NCBI GenBank assembly: GCA_947561395.2
Contig: OX387183.1
Span: forward strand, 29,748,853-29,812,852
Source: Buxus sempervirens
Lineage: Eukaryota > Streptophyta > Magnoliopsida > Buxales > Buxaceae
DNA length: 64,000 nt
Direction: 5' to 3'
Position 1 is the first letter of the stretch. Each line of letters starts with the position of its first letter. Positions 44,343 through 55,800 of the stretch are shown piece after piece. The notes under the pieces were generated by a model, which was not told the origin of the DNA, made no database searches, and saw only the letters and a program-made list of their open reading frames with translations. Both the position numbers and the translations under genes were made by a program.

Positions 44343-46315
44343 GAAATAAGAAAAACACAAACAAACCCAAGAGAAGTTAGGAACCAATTGTACAAATAAT
44401 CCAACAAAGTTAAAAAAATTTAAGAAATCCAAACTAGGATAAAAGTGTGCAATGATGGACAAGGAAAGTGCTAAAACAGGTCCTAAATTGAAACCATTTG
44501 ATAGAAATTGAAAGAGAAACAAAATTGCAAAAAATTAGGCCGAGCTCCAACGACCGCTCAGGATCGCTCAAGGTGATCTAGTCGGCACTCGTGTTCTACT
44601 GTAAATAGGAATTTGGGAGTTTTGCACAGAACAAATAAACGACGAAACGTTCAACCAAAACTAGTTCAAATCCAACCTATGAAGTGTCTAGAAAGTAAAT
44701 AAACTAATTTGAAACAAATGTCCTAAAGATTGAGCTTCAATTGAAAATTTTTGAGAAAAACCGAGCCCTAGTCTTGCGATTGATGTATGAAAAATTTAAT
44801 GGAGGAAGATGAACTTGGCGTTTACTTGATAGTGTCGAATGGAGAAGAGGAGGTCGAGCATTTGATGATGAGCAATTGAACGCCAAGGGGAACAGTGCTT
44901 GGTGACGTTGAGCGATGGTGAAGTGTTCTGTCGATCGCGAGAGAGAGAAAGGGTGAGCGTTAGTTTATAAAATGCTTCTTTTAAAACAAGCGCTAATGAG
45001 TGCGTGACTTAGGGTTTTAAACCCAAGTCAGCCATCTTCAGCCATCCTTAGCCATCCTCAGCGCCCTCTATCGAGGCACTGAGCGCCTAGTTTCTATAGC
45101 AATTAAGAAAATAAAATTTTAACAATATAATAGAGATAATTATAATCTTAAAATAACTAAAGTAATAGCCGATGAGTATAAGGAATATTAATACAGCGAA
45201 TATGAATGCAGAAAAATAATTATATTTGAAAACGATAAAATTTTGAATTATTAGGGAACACAGAAAAATTTAAAACTTTATCTGGAATAATAATCAGAGT
45301 ATAAAGATTGTCCAAAAATATTTGGTAATTGCAAATCAATACTTTTGATATATATATATATATATACTATCTCACAAATACCTAATTAGAAGTGATTGAT
45401 ATATAAATAATATATTTAATCTCAAGATTATATTGAGGATGCATGCATAATTACATTATTATTGCTGAATATTGTTTGATTGCCTGTTGAGCCAGTTGCA
45501 CTAGAACATGCCCAGGGTGTGGTGAAGCACGGTACCATGTGGAACTGCACCTCAAATGGCATGCTGATTAGGAATTGGGTGAGAACCAAAGTAAGTTGAC
45601 TCAAACCAGGGAACCCACGGGACCTGTCATCCGACGGGGTGGTCTGGGGTGTCTACGGACTTCCCCAGACCGCAACCGAGACCTTTCTTAGAATCTCAAA
45701 CCGCAGACCAGCCCAATAGACAAGATTAGGCACCCAGGTGTCCGCCTGCACCCCATCAGGCGGTGGCGACTCCCTTTTTCCCATTTTACCCTCCCGGAGG
45801 CACACAAAATCCGTGCGCCTCGCCGTGCCACGATTTAACCCAGCGTACACGTGCCTTCGGGAGGGTAAAACGAAAAGGTTGGAGTCGCCACCGCCTGATG
45901 GGGTGTAGGCGGACACCTGGGTGCCTAAGTTTGTCTATTAAGTTGGTCTGCGGCTTGAGATTCTAAGTAAGGTCCAGTTACGGTCCGGGGAAGTCTATAG
46001 ACACTCCAGTCCGCTCCGTCGGGTGACGGGTCCCATAGGTTTCCTGATTTGAGTCAACTTGGTCTTTCACTCACCCGTTTCCTAATCCAGAATGCAATTT
46101 AGTTAAGTCTAGCGGGACCACCTGAGTGGTGTGGGCCCCTTTAATTAATTTTATCTTGTTTAATTAAGGTGAACTTAGTTTGATTTGGTGGGCCCTGTTG
46201 GGAGGCCCACAGTTTCCTTGGTGGGCTTGGTTAAGCCTACATGTCCTTTGGTGGGCCTCCATATAAGCCTAGGAGGCCCATTGGGCTTGGTTTAAATGAA
46301 TCGATTTTTATTTAA

Positions 46316-46751
46316 GGGTAAATTACACTTACCTCCCTTGAGGTATGCTATAATTACACTTACCTCCATTGAGGTTTCTGAAATAACACTTTCCCCCCTT
46401 GAGATTTGTGTATGGGTCAAAATAACACTCTTTCATTGAAGTTTCTGTCAAAACTGTAGTGATAGTTAGTAAAATAATTTGAACTGGACAAGATTACCCC
46501 TTCATAAAGATGAGAACAAAAATTTTAATGGCCTAAGGCATAACTATCATTTAACTTAAATGGTGGTAATCTTGTCCAGTTCAAATTATTTTACTATCAC
46601 TACTATTTTGACGGAAACTTCAATGAAAAAGTGTTATTTTGACTCATACACAAATCTCAAGGGGGGAAAGTGTTATTTCAGAAACCTCAAGGGAGGTAAG
46701 TGTAATTATAGCATACCTCAAGGGAGGTAAGTGTAATTTACCCTTTTACCC
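46316..46751. mobile_element. 436-bp MITE with long inverted arms, Mutator-like
   Basis: Begins GGGTAAATTACACTTACC and ends with the inverse (GGTAAGTGTAATTTACCC plus TTTTACCC). Arms of about 190-200 bp pair nearly throughout, around a short centre near 46530. The flanks are a perfect 9-bp duplication TTTATTTAA (46307-46315 and 46752-46760), which points to a Mutator-like transposase. L11 is continuous across it. No coding capacity. Confidence 0.88.
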
Positions 46752-48220
46752 TTTATTTAATTGTTCAATTTAGATTTAAGTGATTTTCATGCAAAAAGTG
46801 TGCCTGTATTGGTTTGCGAGCCCCTGGGTGGCCCCCCATGAAGGTTACCAAGTATTTTAAGTTATCTTGTTTAGATTTGCCAAAACGGGTTGGGCATTGG
46901 GCTTAGGGCCCGTTAGTCCAGACTTGGGCTGGAAAGCCCAATGTTCTCTTGAAGTTAGGGTTTACACCCTTACTTGATTGGTTAGTGGGCTTTGCGGGCC
47001 TGATAGGCCCTTGCCCGTGGTTTCGGCCAAGCCATGCTAAATTACACATCATGCCACAGATCGGGTTTTTTTGGGTGGTCGCATTGGGTTTGGTCCACCC
47101 GGTTTGGTTAACTTGTTTAAATTGCATGCTTATAATCCATTTCGTTTGTCGGGCTTGGTGGGCCCCGTTGGAAGGCCCACAAGAGTACCTGGTTGGACCA
47201 GTGGTCCATGTCCCATGTTGGGTTTCCGGGTGACTCGGAAACCCTACCGGTTCACTTGTTTTGGTTAAAGGAAATTGAAAATATCACACAAGGGGAATAA
47301 GATGAAATTGGGCTTTCAGGTGGTGTGTATCCGAAATTAGTTTTCAGATACACAAGAAATACAGTGTAGCCGAAATTGGATTTCGGATACACAGAAAACA
47401 TGGTTTAGCCGAAATCCAATTTCGGCTACACAAGGAGATGTGTTGATCCGACTTGAGTTGTCAGATCAACTCAAAAAGGCCTTTTTCGAGGTTTTTGGAA
47501 TGGGAGGGCTTTCTTGGGCTCCTCAGTGAGTTAATGAAGTCATGTGGGCCCCTGTGTGGGCCCACCATGGTGCTAGAGATGGAGGGATGCCCCAACTTGG
47601 TCTCTTTTGGTGGCTTCTGCAGCAAGTAAAGGAAGGGAGGGGAGGCCTGGGGTGCTGCCCCCTTTCACATGAACCACATGCAACAATTAAACAGGGACTT
47701 CTTGGTCCCTGTTTTGGTCTCTTGATCCGAGCAAAACAGCAAGGGCAATGGTCATCCAAGAATGCAAACAAACAAACACCTAAACATGCTGGAATCCAAA
47801 AGAGATGGTCATGCACATTCTACATACCAGGCATGGGGGTTGGGGGGATGGTAAGCTTGCTAGGAACAGCAGCTACCAACAGCGGTGAAGACCGCATCCA
47901 TGGCTTGCAAACAATAGCCTCTTATCAAGCATATCATCAACTAAATAAGCAAAGAGAGGAACGCTACAACAGGTGCAAAACAGCAAGGAAGGGGGAGCTG
48001 TTGTTGTTGCCAACAGTAGCCATTGCATGCCATAACAGGGAGGTGTTGTGGGGGGTGAGGGGAGCATACAACCAAAGGAAGGAATGAGGGGGAGGCTGCT
48101 GTCGTGCATGGAGCTAAGTGGGTTAACTTAGGTGTACAGACAGGTGGGTAAACTTGCTGGGACAGCAGCTACCAAAGGGGGCCAAGGGGGAGCATGGTGG
48201 TGGATTTACATTCATACATG

Positions 48221-49637
48221 TGTAAGCACCTCATTTTTGCACCCCCGGAAGTGCCAAAAATGCAAACCCTAATTGAAAAGTCAAACCCCGAGGGGACAAA
48301 AGTTGACTTTTTGATCAAGTGATAATTGACCACCTAGCTTTATCTCAATGTATAGAGAATCCCGACACGGTTCCAACGCAACTGAGTTTGTTGGAATTGG
48401 AGTTCGGATAAAGGTTCTGCAGGGCAGTCAAACTTGAGTGGAAGCCAGAAGTTAACTTTCTGCTAAACCCCGATCCAGATGCTTACCCCCATGCCATTGG
48501 ATAGAGGGCCCGACACGGTTTTAATGCAACTAAGTTTGCTGGAATCGGAGTCCGAGTGAAGAGGATATGAGCTGTCGAAGTTTCCAAATAGCAGAAACTG
48601 GAAAACTGCACACGTGGCAAAGAGTTGCACACGTGGCAAGTGGCGCAGGAAAATATCTCGGGGATCAAATCTATAAATATCAAAACATTCAAAAGATCCC
48701 AGGGACCAATATGAAAATGTCTAAAAATATCTAAATAAAATAATATTTTTTCAAAATATCTCAGGGACTAGATCTGTAAATACCAGATTTTCCAGACAAA
48801 TCAGTGGCCGAATTGAATTTTTTAATCATTATGTCGCTCGTGCCGAGCTCCAGCTACTCGGCGCCAACCCGGCGGATACCTTTTTTTTCTCCTATAAAAG
48901 CAGCAGCCTCTGTCTTGAAAAGGGTTGGCTGGTTTTTGGTTGACTTTTTTCTTTCGGGGTCGGGGGCTTTTTTTCATTGGTTGGCTCTTCCTCTTCGGTT
49001 AGCTATTTGGTCACCGGCGACAACCCTATCTTCCCCACCTCGCTTGGTTCGAAACCTTCCTCCTCACCTCTCCTTGCCTCCACAAACAACCACCCAACAT
49101 CATCGTAAGCCCTTTCCACCCCCGTTTTCTCTCTTCCTCTTCTTCCTCATCCAAGCCAAAGATGGAGATCGTGTTGTTGGTGGGGAGAGGTGCTGCTCCG
49201 GTGGCTGCTCGTGCACTCCAAGGAGGCCTCACGCATACTCTACGAAGGTTTAAAACCCCAAGGTGAGCTCTCCTTGTTTATTGGTTCAACATATATAAAT
49301 CGGGGCTTGTTCGGAGAATCAACTCCATCGAGCATGCTTCCCATTTCTTTTCTAGCACATTATTTGCTGTTCTTTCTTGTTTGATTCGAAGGTGGGAGCC
49401 TGTTCCCCCATGGTCACCTCCTCTTTTGTACCCCTTATAAAGCCCCCTTTCTCTACCCTTCTTCTCGGCTTGATCTACTGATTGGTCGGGTTGCTATGCG
49501 TGTTTTGGGATGTTACGCAGATCTTTTGATGAGTTTTGAGTCGTGATGTTAAGTAGGTTAGATTAATTTTGATGTAGGTTTAGACGTCTTCGGGGAGTCT
49601 AAGGAACACCAGGAAGGTGTTACAGAGACTGGAACAA
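48221..49637 (+). mobile_element. L12: truncated LTR (+) inside L11
   Basis: Starts TGTAAGCACC and carries the U3 units, a G-box pair at 48612-48640, GC-type hairpins at 48832-48885, TATAAAAG 48893-48900 and donor AAG|GTGAG at 49260-49266. Homology to L4 stops near 49637, about half way along the LTR, with no 3' end. The left flank is ACATG (48216-48220), with no matching copy on the right, so a deletion removed the right half and some host sequence. Confidence 0.8.
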
Positions 49638-49798
49638 AAGGGGTTAATGGACTACCCTGGGTGCATAATCAGGTGGGTAAACCTGCTGGGACAGCAACTC
49701 CTAAAGGGGGTTGGAGGCATAACAGTAGCTGGACAGGGGGGATATTAATGCTAAAAAATAGAGGTGAAAAGGAGGCAAGGGACAGCCATTGGTGGTAA

Positions 49799-49816
49799 AA
49801 AAAAAAAAAAAAAAAC
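49799..49816. repeat. Poly(A) run of about 18
   Basis: A homopolymer A run inside the L11 remainder. It is not at an element border, and no retroposed gene or target duplication is visible around it. Confidence 0.85.
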
Positions 49817-51872
49817 AGCAACATACCAAGTAGTTATAGGGGGTAAGGGAGCATGCTTAAGTTACAAAACAGCAAATAAACCAAGACAAAGGAGGGATGC
49901 ATTCGTGCACACAACAGTAGCATGTTGGCTTAGTAAAAACAACAGCTAGGGTGGAGCAAAAATCATGGTAAATCACACGAAAACCTTAAGGGAAGAAGAT
50001 GCTTGCATGGTCTTACGAGGGTAATATGCATGCTTTAAAAGGGTAACAAATCCATGCATATGAGGAACAATCCCTAAACCACATGTAAATCAAATGAACA
50101 ACAAACCTAGCATGCGTCACAGATAACCTTTTTTTTTTTTACCAAGGTCATGTTAGCTTGGGCCATTTACTTAACCTAAGGAGAATCTAAAGAAAGGAAG
50201 AGGTAAAGGATAGAATCAAACGTTTGGGAATCAACCTATGTTCTAAGTGTAGTTGTTGCAAGAATGCTGTGCGCACCTAAAATCGATCGTACACGGGGCG
50301 CATGCGGAAGTTTGTGCGTACCTCGGGACATTCGAAGTCGCCACTGCCTGAGAGGTGCAGGCAGACACGGGTTGCCTATCCGGGTCTAAGTCTAGTCTGT
50401 AGCTTTTTAGAGATCTAAATAAGTCCTTGGTTACGTCCGGGGAAGTCCGAAGACACCCCGGCCCGCCTCGTCGGTCTAACGGGTCCCTCGGGTATCCCTG
50501 GTTTTTGAGTCAGTTTCACCCTTCCTAAGCCAGCATGCTATTTTGTTTGGTCTAGCGGGGCCCTCTGGAGGTGTGGGTCCCTTTTATTTTATTTTACCTT
50601 TTTTATTTAGGTGAGGTGGGTCGGATACGGGTCCCATTGGAAGACTCGTGGGTTGCCAGGATTGGGCTTGGGCCCAATAGGGTTATTGGGTAACCCTTTT
50701 TGGTTTATTTATTTGATTAAAATATTCACACATGTTAAAGGGCTTAATGGGCTTGGATTTGACCCATTAACCAAGTTACAAATGGCCTTGGGCCCGTTTA
50801 CTGAAAACGGGCCTGGTTTGGGCCGGTCAAAAGTGGGCCCAATGGGGTCTTAGTGGGCCCGTCTAGGCCCAAAGTCTATCAATGGGCCAAAAATAGCCCA
50901 ATCAGCCAATTTGGGTCGGGTTAAATCGATTTGGGTCGGTTTCAATTCATCCGGGTCAAAAATCTCATTTTTTCACATTTTTTATGAGTTAACCGCACTT
51001 ACTCTACGGTTTGGTCTGAATCGCAGATACACTACGGTTTAGACCAGACCGCATACTAAGTGCGGTCGCGACCCGACCGCTCTGTGTATGCGGTTTTTGC
51101 CCGAAACTGCATTTTTGCTCCGATTTTGCTTGGGATTATTTTGGTTAGCCTTCTAGGACCTTCGGTGTCCTCTGTTGAGATTTTTAGCATGTTCAACCTG
51201 GTATAAATGCCTTCAATTGCCTTCAACTCCTCCTTTTTCGGTGCTTTGGAATGGAATAAGATTCCGTCCTTCTTCATTGGGTTGTGCCACCTTTCAGTGG
51301 TGCAAAAAGAGAAAGGAAAGAGGGAGTGGGTGTAACGCCCCGGTTCCGGGTTCAATTCCCAAAACCCTGGCTGTTATGGTAAACAACAAAAGCAACTAAA
51401 ATATGAAATAATTTAAAACTTTTTCTAACTTTATAATCAGAGTAAAAGCGGAAACTGGAATTCAAATTCTCTTTATTAATCAACAATTATAATATAAAAG
51501 GATTTCAATTATATGAGCAATCCTATATCTATATAGACTACCCAGCTACAACTAGCCCACAACTTGACTTCCTCACCAAGAGTACCTGAAAAATGGGAGA
51601 AACCGGAGTGAGAATAAATCTCAACAAGTAGCAAGGTGCATGCATGAAATCAGTCCATGTTTATATAAAATAAGTCATGAGGTGTACGATTAAACCAACA
51701 ACAACATCAACGAGGATAATTCCAAAGTTTAAATCCAATCCCATTAATACTATCAAAACATATCTCAATAACAATACCGATAAAACATCGAATGGTCAAT
51801 GTCATGACTATTGTTTGAATTGATTAATTGGCATGCCAAGTAGACACTCCACACCTCCATGTACACAGTTCC

Positions 51873-51986
51873 GGCCTACTCAGGGTTTCAGACACTCTGA
51901 AATGACGGCCTACTCAGGGTTTCGTTATCCAATGCCGGCCTATGCCCTGGGTTTCGGCATTGACAACCAGGCCTACTCAGGGTTTC
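51873..51986. repeat. Four copies of GGCCTACTCAGGGTTTC in T2
   Basis: Copies start at 51873, 51907, 51937 (with an internal variation) and 51970, steps of 30-34 bp, separated by variable spacers. T1 has no obvious counterpart, so the array is copy-specific. Confidence 0.85.
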
Positions 51987-52614
51987 TGGATGCTCTACAC
52001 CGGTCATGGCAACACACAAGGCCATGCAATTACATCAATAAACAATACCATCACATTACTAAACTTAGACATTGATCCAGGACAAACTAAACCAAAATAG
52101 AAAACCATCGTATATTCTCAACTCTGACATCACAATAAATCAATATGTTCAACATCATGTATAACACAACACAGCTCACCACATGTCCCTCTGGACCAGA
52201 ACAGTACCTCATGTACTTTCAGTATTTCGTCCAATCTCATAAGACATGCCCATTGGTAATAAAACTCATTTACTCACACCAAGAGAAATCTTTACAATAC
52301 ATTTCAGAACTTGCCAACAAGTAAAACCAGGATTAAATAAATTCTCAAACAATTACAGTGTTTAAATAAAGAGAAAACTAAAATAGGAACTCCTAGTGTT
52401 AGGTACCAAAACATCACCTACAGATAGCCCTAAAATTTGCCTTGGAAGCTCCTAAGAATTTCTAGAATTTCCACTTAATATTCTCATAGTAATTGAATAG
52501 ATAATAATGTTTCTAAAGTCCTAAACAAGTGATTGGTTAAGTGCTTGAACCCTCAAATCATCAAAACCAAGCTTGGTTTGGTCAAAAATTCTCTTCGGCA
52601 AGATATTGGACCAT

Positions 52615-52850
52615 GCGCTGACCTCCAGCGCTAGGCCCGAGGTTGGTGGATAGGTCGCTGGTCAAAAACTTTAGTATGCGCTTACTTAACTCAAGTGGGT
52701 GCGAGATAAGCGTGAACTTCGCGCGGAATGAGCGGATATAAATTAAGTCCGCGCGAGCTAGGCGTGAGCTCGGCAGATAGGAAATAAAACCTTACGCCCA
52801 CTACTTGGAGTCGGCGCCAGTCAGCGCCAACTGGGCGGATAGTAACTGGT
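52615..52850 (-). repeat. GC-rich palindromic cassette in T2
   Basis: Contains GCGCTGACCTCCAGCGCTA, AGGTTGGTGGATA, GAACTTCGCGCGG and GCGCCAACTGGGCGGATA. Very similar phrases are in the Tat/Ogre LTRs: GCGCCGACCTCGGGCACTA in L1 near 422, GCGCCAACTCGGCGGA in L2 near 3345, and GCGCCAACCCGGCGGATA in L12 near 48862. The rest of T2 shows no similarity to those LTRs. Confidence 0.7.
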
Positions 52851-55800
52851 GTTTTCGACTCTCTGTTATTTCTAGATCTACAACTCTGGCAGAACGTTTT
52901 TGCTCTGTAACAATTTCTTTAGTCTCCTAATATCCCCAGAACACATTTAAACTAGTTTTGAAATTATTCGAACATATTTTTATTTATCAACATTCAGTTC
53001 TAAATAAACTCATGCTCGGACGAACTTCTTCCAAAAATCACTCATGCATCAGAATAAACTCACGAATAAACACAAAACCGTAGTTTTAAAACGATACTAC
53101 TCACATCTTGGTAATTAAAATTTACCTAGGGTTTCTTTCTAATTCAACCCACACATGAACAACACTTTTCTTGATTCTTAAAAAGATATTCAAATCACCA
53201 AATCGAAACTTTATAAACATCTAACTTTTCCAATGAAATCCAATTTAAGAACCAATATGATCAATCATAAAAAACACAAGAAAATATGCAGTTCCTCCAG
53301 TTTCAAATGTTTGCTACTTGCCTTTTTGATGAACCAAGATTTTTCAAAACTTCTTCTGTGCACGTTTTGGGAGCTCAACCGGACCCCTCTAAACTTCTTA
53401 AATTTAGATCTCCACCATTCAGTTTGAAGTCCTCCATGAGTAGAACAAAACTCTAAAATTGCAGCCCATTCCAACGGTTGGATCGTTCTATCTCACTGTT
53501 CGAAGTGGGCTAGTCGACCATCTCTGCAACTCCTTTTTCTTCAAAAATCTGATTTTCCATCAACTTCTGGGTTACTTCGCACCACCTTAGACTCATCCAA
53601 ATCCAATCTCTACCGTTCCGATTAAATTATCTCGTGTATAGAGCATAACCTCCAAATTTCATGACGATCCAACGACTAGATCTCCAGGGATCGTCGCTCA
53701 AAATCTACTGGTCGGACCTCTGCAGCACCTCCATTTTTCCTTTCTTCCCTCTCTTTTCTCTCCTCTCTTCTTTCCTTTATTTTTCTCCCAAACCGATGCA
53801 CGAATTTTCCCCTCTTTCCTCCTTATTTTTGGACTTGCTAAAAACCCTAAACCTTTCCTAGACCTCCCCTTTTATAAACTCTCTTAATTAGAAGTCCTAC
53901 TAAGTTTAGAAGACCTTCTAAATAAACTTCTCACTCTTAATTGGAAACATCCCCATCTTAACCCTCCTTCTAATTCCTCTTTTAAGTATTATATATAAGA
54001 GAAGGATTTATTTTAATTTATTTTCGTGCTAATTAAATTTCTTATTTTAAAATATTACTAAAACACCCTAAAGCTACCTCTTATCCTCAAACTTAAGGCT
54101 TCTCATCAACCATAATCACTAATATACCCTTTTTCCTACTTTTAAGCAATAATTTGCTATTTAAATGCAAACCTAACCCAAATTAAGTCTAGTTAAATAT
54201 TTCAAGTCTAATAATTATTTACTTACTCAATATCTTAATTTGTCTAATTGGGAAAAGACTAAAATACCCTTTCCTTGGAATTCCATACTTAACCTTTGAA
54301 TCTTTTTCCAAAAATTCTCTTATTTATTCTTCACATCAATCTTAACCATAAAATGTACTTGGATTAATACCTATCTTCTCAATATTTAGGCTTATTTAAT
54401 TTACTTTATTTTAGGAAAATCCGGGGTTTTACAGTGGGATAGGGCTACATCAGAGAATTTAAAGAGGACAAACCCCTCTTATGTTAGTAAATGCAATTAA
54501 TCAAAATATGCTACTTCTCATGTTATCTTCTTTTTGTTTATTTTATGGGTTCATTTTCTTTCTTTTCACAAAGAGACACTCGTTTGCATAGGAGGATTCC
54601 AACAAAAATCAAATAAACAGATTAGTAACAATGAATGAGAAGAATTCAAAGTCGTTCAAATAAGAAAATTTACACATATGTAAAAAAAAGCAGCTAGGAA
54701 TGTTACCCCACTATTACTTCCTTGATCTGGTGATGATGTGATTCTCCGAGAATTTTGGCAGCGCTTCCGCACTCTAGTGAATTTCCAAGAACGGGATGAA
54801 AAGGGATTCCTCACTCTTGGGTTGAAATGGATGAAATGTAAAGGGGGATGGTGCAATAAAAGGGTATTTTGGGTTTTGGTTTTGAGTGGGACAGAGTTTG
54901 GGCAGGGGTTGGACGTAGAAAAGCTAAAAAAGGAAAGGGACAGAGTTGAAGAGGGACAACCTCTCTTGAGTGGAAATCAAGGAGGGAGAGAGAAAGGAGG
55001 GGGGTGAAGTGGAAGAGAGCAAAAAGAGGAGAAGAGAAGGGGATTTTTTTTTTGTTCGAATGGAATGGGGGGTGGCCCCCTTTTATAGTTGAAAATTGAC
55101 CTAAAATTGAATTTTTATCACCTTTTTTAACTGAATTTTAATTTCATGTTTAACATAACTAAAACTTAAATATTTTTTATTCTTATCTTTCCAACTCATG
55201 TTATCCTACGAATGTGGTTGATGTTTTTTGTTCATTTTTATTTATTTTAATTTTAAGAATCTTTTAAGTTTTATTATTATTTTATTCTTAAGATTTGTTT
55301 GTTAGAAGACACATGTGTTTTCTATTTCCTATTTTATTTTTGATTTAATTTAATTGTTAGATATTTACAAAATATTATTATTTTATTCTTAAATTTTTAT
55401 TTTTTTTTGTCCTTTCTTCAATCTTGCCACATGTGCAGATTTTCCGAAATTTTTGACTGCTCATAACTTTCTCATTTGATATCCGATTTTAGCAAACTTA
55501 GTGGCGTTGGAATCAGGTTGAGATCCCCTATCCACTAAACTAAAGTTTGGCAGCAAATCCGAGATTTTTAGCATAAGTGCAAAGTTGCGTCCCGGAGCCA
55601 GTTTTGCTCATATCTCCTTATCCGGGACTCCGATTCCAGCAAACTCAGTTGCGTTGGAGTCGTGTCGATGTGCTCTTTCTGCTGATGTCCAATTGAGCAG
55701 CTAATTTGGAGTTTTGCAGAAAGCTGATTTCTGATATTTCCAGATTTGACCAGCCCATAACTTCTTTATCCGGACTCCGATTTGAGCAAACTCAGTGGCG

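Larger units (their letters stand above)
43311..45540. other. T1 interior: non-coding, with inverted LTR-like fragment
   Basis: No gag or pol is present. The first 300 bp are AT-rich leader-like DNA. From about 43600 the sequence makes better sense on the minus strand: a short acidic ORF, an (AT)n tract, and at 44520-45120 an LTR-like part with GAGCGATCCTGAGCGGTC motifs and an inverted TTTATAAA near 44965. The structure resembles the TATA-plus-GCGCCTAGG layout of T1 itself but is diverged. The right border with L10 is near 45540-45555, without a recognisable duplication. Confidence 0.45.
8390..45849 (+). mobile_element. Element A: decayed Tat/Ogre-lineage Ty3/gypsy retrotransposon with nested insertions
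   Basis: Domains run in the order gag, linker, protease, linker, RT, RNase H, archaeal-type RNase H, integrase, 3' region, polypurine tract and 3' LTR. The dual RNase H places it in the Tat/Ogre lineage, and the gag and the ITRSGR motif in the gag-protease linker agree. It is split by L4, L5 and L7 and their own insertions, and its 3' LTR is split by T1. Removing these restores domain order and mostly the reading frame. No cognate 5' LTR or primer-binding site is seen; L2 lies there instead. Stops, frameshifts and a lost integrase catalytic residue make it non-autonomous. Confidence 0.85.
37827..45849 (+). mobile_element. L10: 3' LTR of element A, split by T1
   Basis: Starts TAGAAGCACC (mutated TGTAAGCACC) directly after the polypurine tract. 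The left part runs to 40326 with the W-box palindrome at ~37889-37920, a G-box at 38216, GTATCCGAC-type hairpins at 38385-38640, TATAAATA 38644-38651 and donor CAG|GTGAGG at 38921-38929. The right part resumes near 45555 and ends GCGTACA at 45849. About 1 kb of the middle is missing, lost together with the right end of T1. Repeated GACAGCAGCAA-like segments occur at 39450-39880. Confidence 0.85.
45850..50267 (-). mobile_element. L11: reverse LTR, tail-to-tail with L10; holds a MITE and L12, and is the target of C
   Basis: Starts at 45850 in the U5 side without the usual TGTGCGC terminus; about 50 bp are missing compared with the inverted end of L10. It runs to 48220, is interrupted by L12, and seems to resume at 49638-50267, where element C is inserted. 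Contains GGGCCCCGTTGGAAGGCCC-type motifs near 46190 and 47160, and distal hairpins GTAGCCGAAATTGG...CGGCTACAC at 47320-47475. The segment with GCTGGGACAGCA (near 48156 and 49690) is present on both sides of L12, pointing to an internal repeat or a rearrangement. No TATA box is in the window part. Confidence 0.7.
51331..54433 (-). mobile_element. T2: Tekay/Del-like solo LTR, reverse, inside L14
   Basis: A 3,103-bp insertion begins TGTAACGCCCCGG and ends CCGGGGTTTTACA, with a perfect 5-bp duplication GTGGG (51326-51330 and 54434-54438). The ends match T1 inverted. An inverted TATAAAAG-like box lies near 53868-53876. GC-rich palindromic segments at 52615-52850 resemble the GC hairpin cassettes of L1, L2, L4 and L12. 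No internal domain, so it is a solo LTR. Confidence 0.92.

Noticed and set aside
44143-44522. Membrane-like ORFs rich in Tyr-Ile repeats
   Set aside because: They are translations of the (AT)n microsatellite.
47542-48087. 181-codon ORF on the plus strand in L11
   Set aside because: It is antisense to the LTR, has no recognisable domain and is not open in L10, the related LTR.
49799-49816. Poly(A) run as the tail of a retroposed gene or SINE
   Set aside because: No coding or SINE-like body, A/B boxes or target duplication were found around it.
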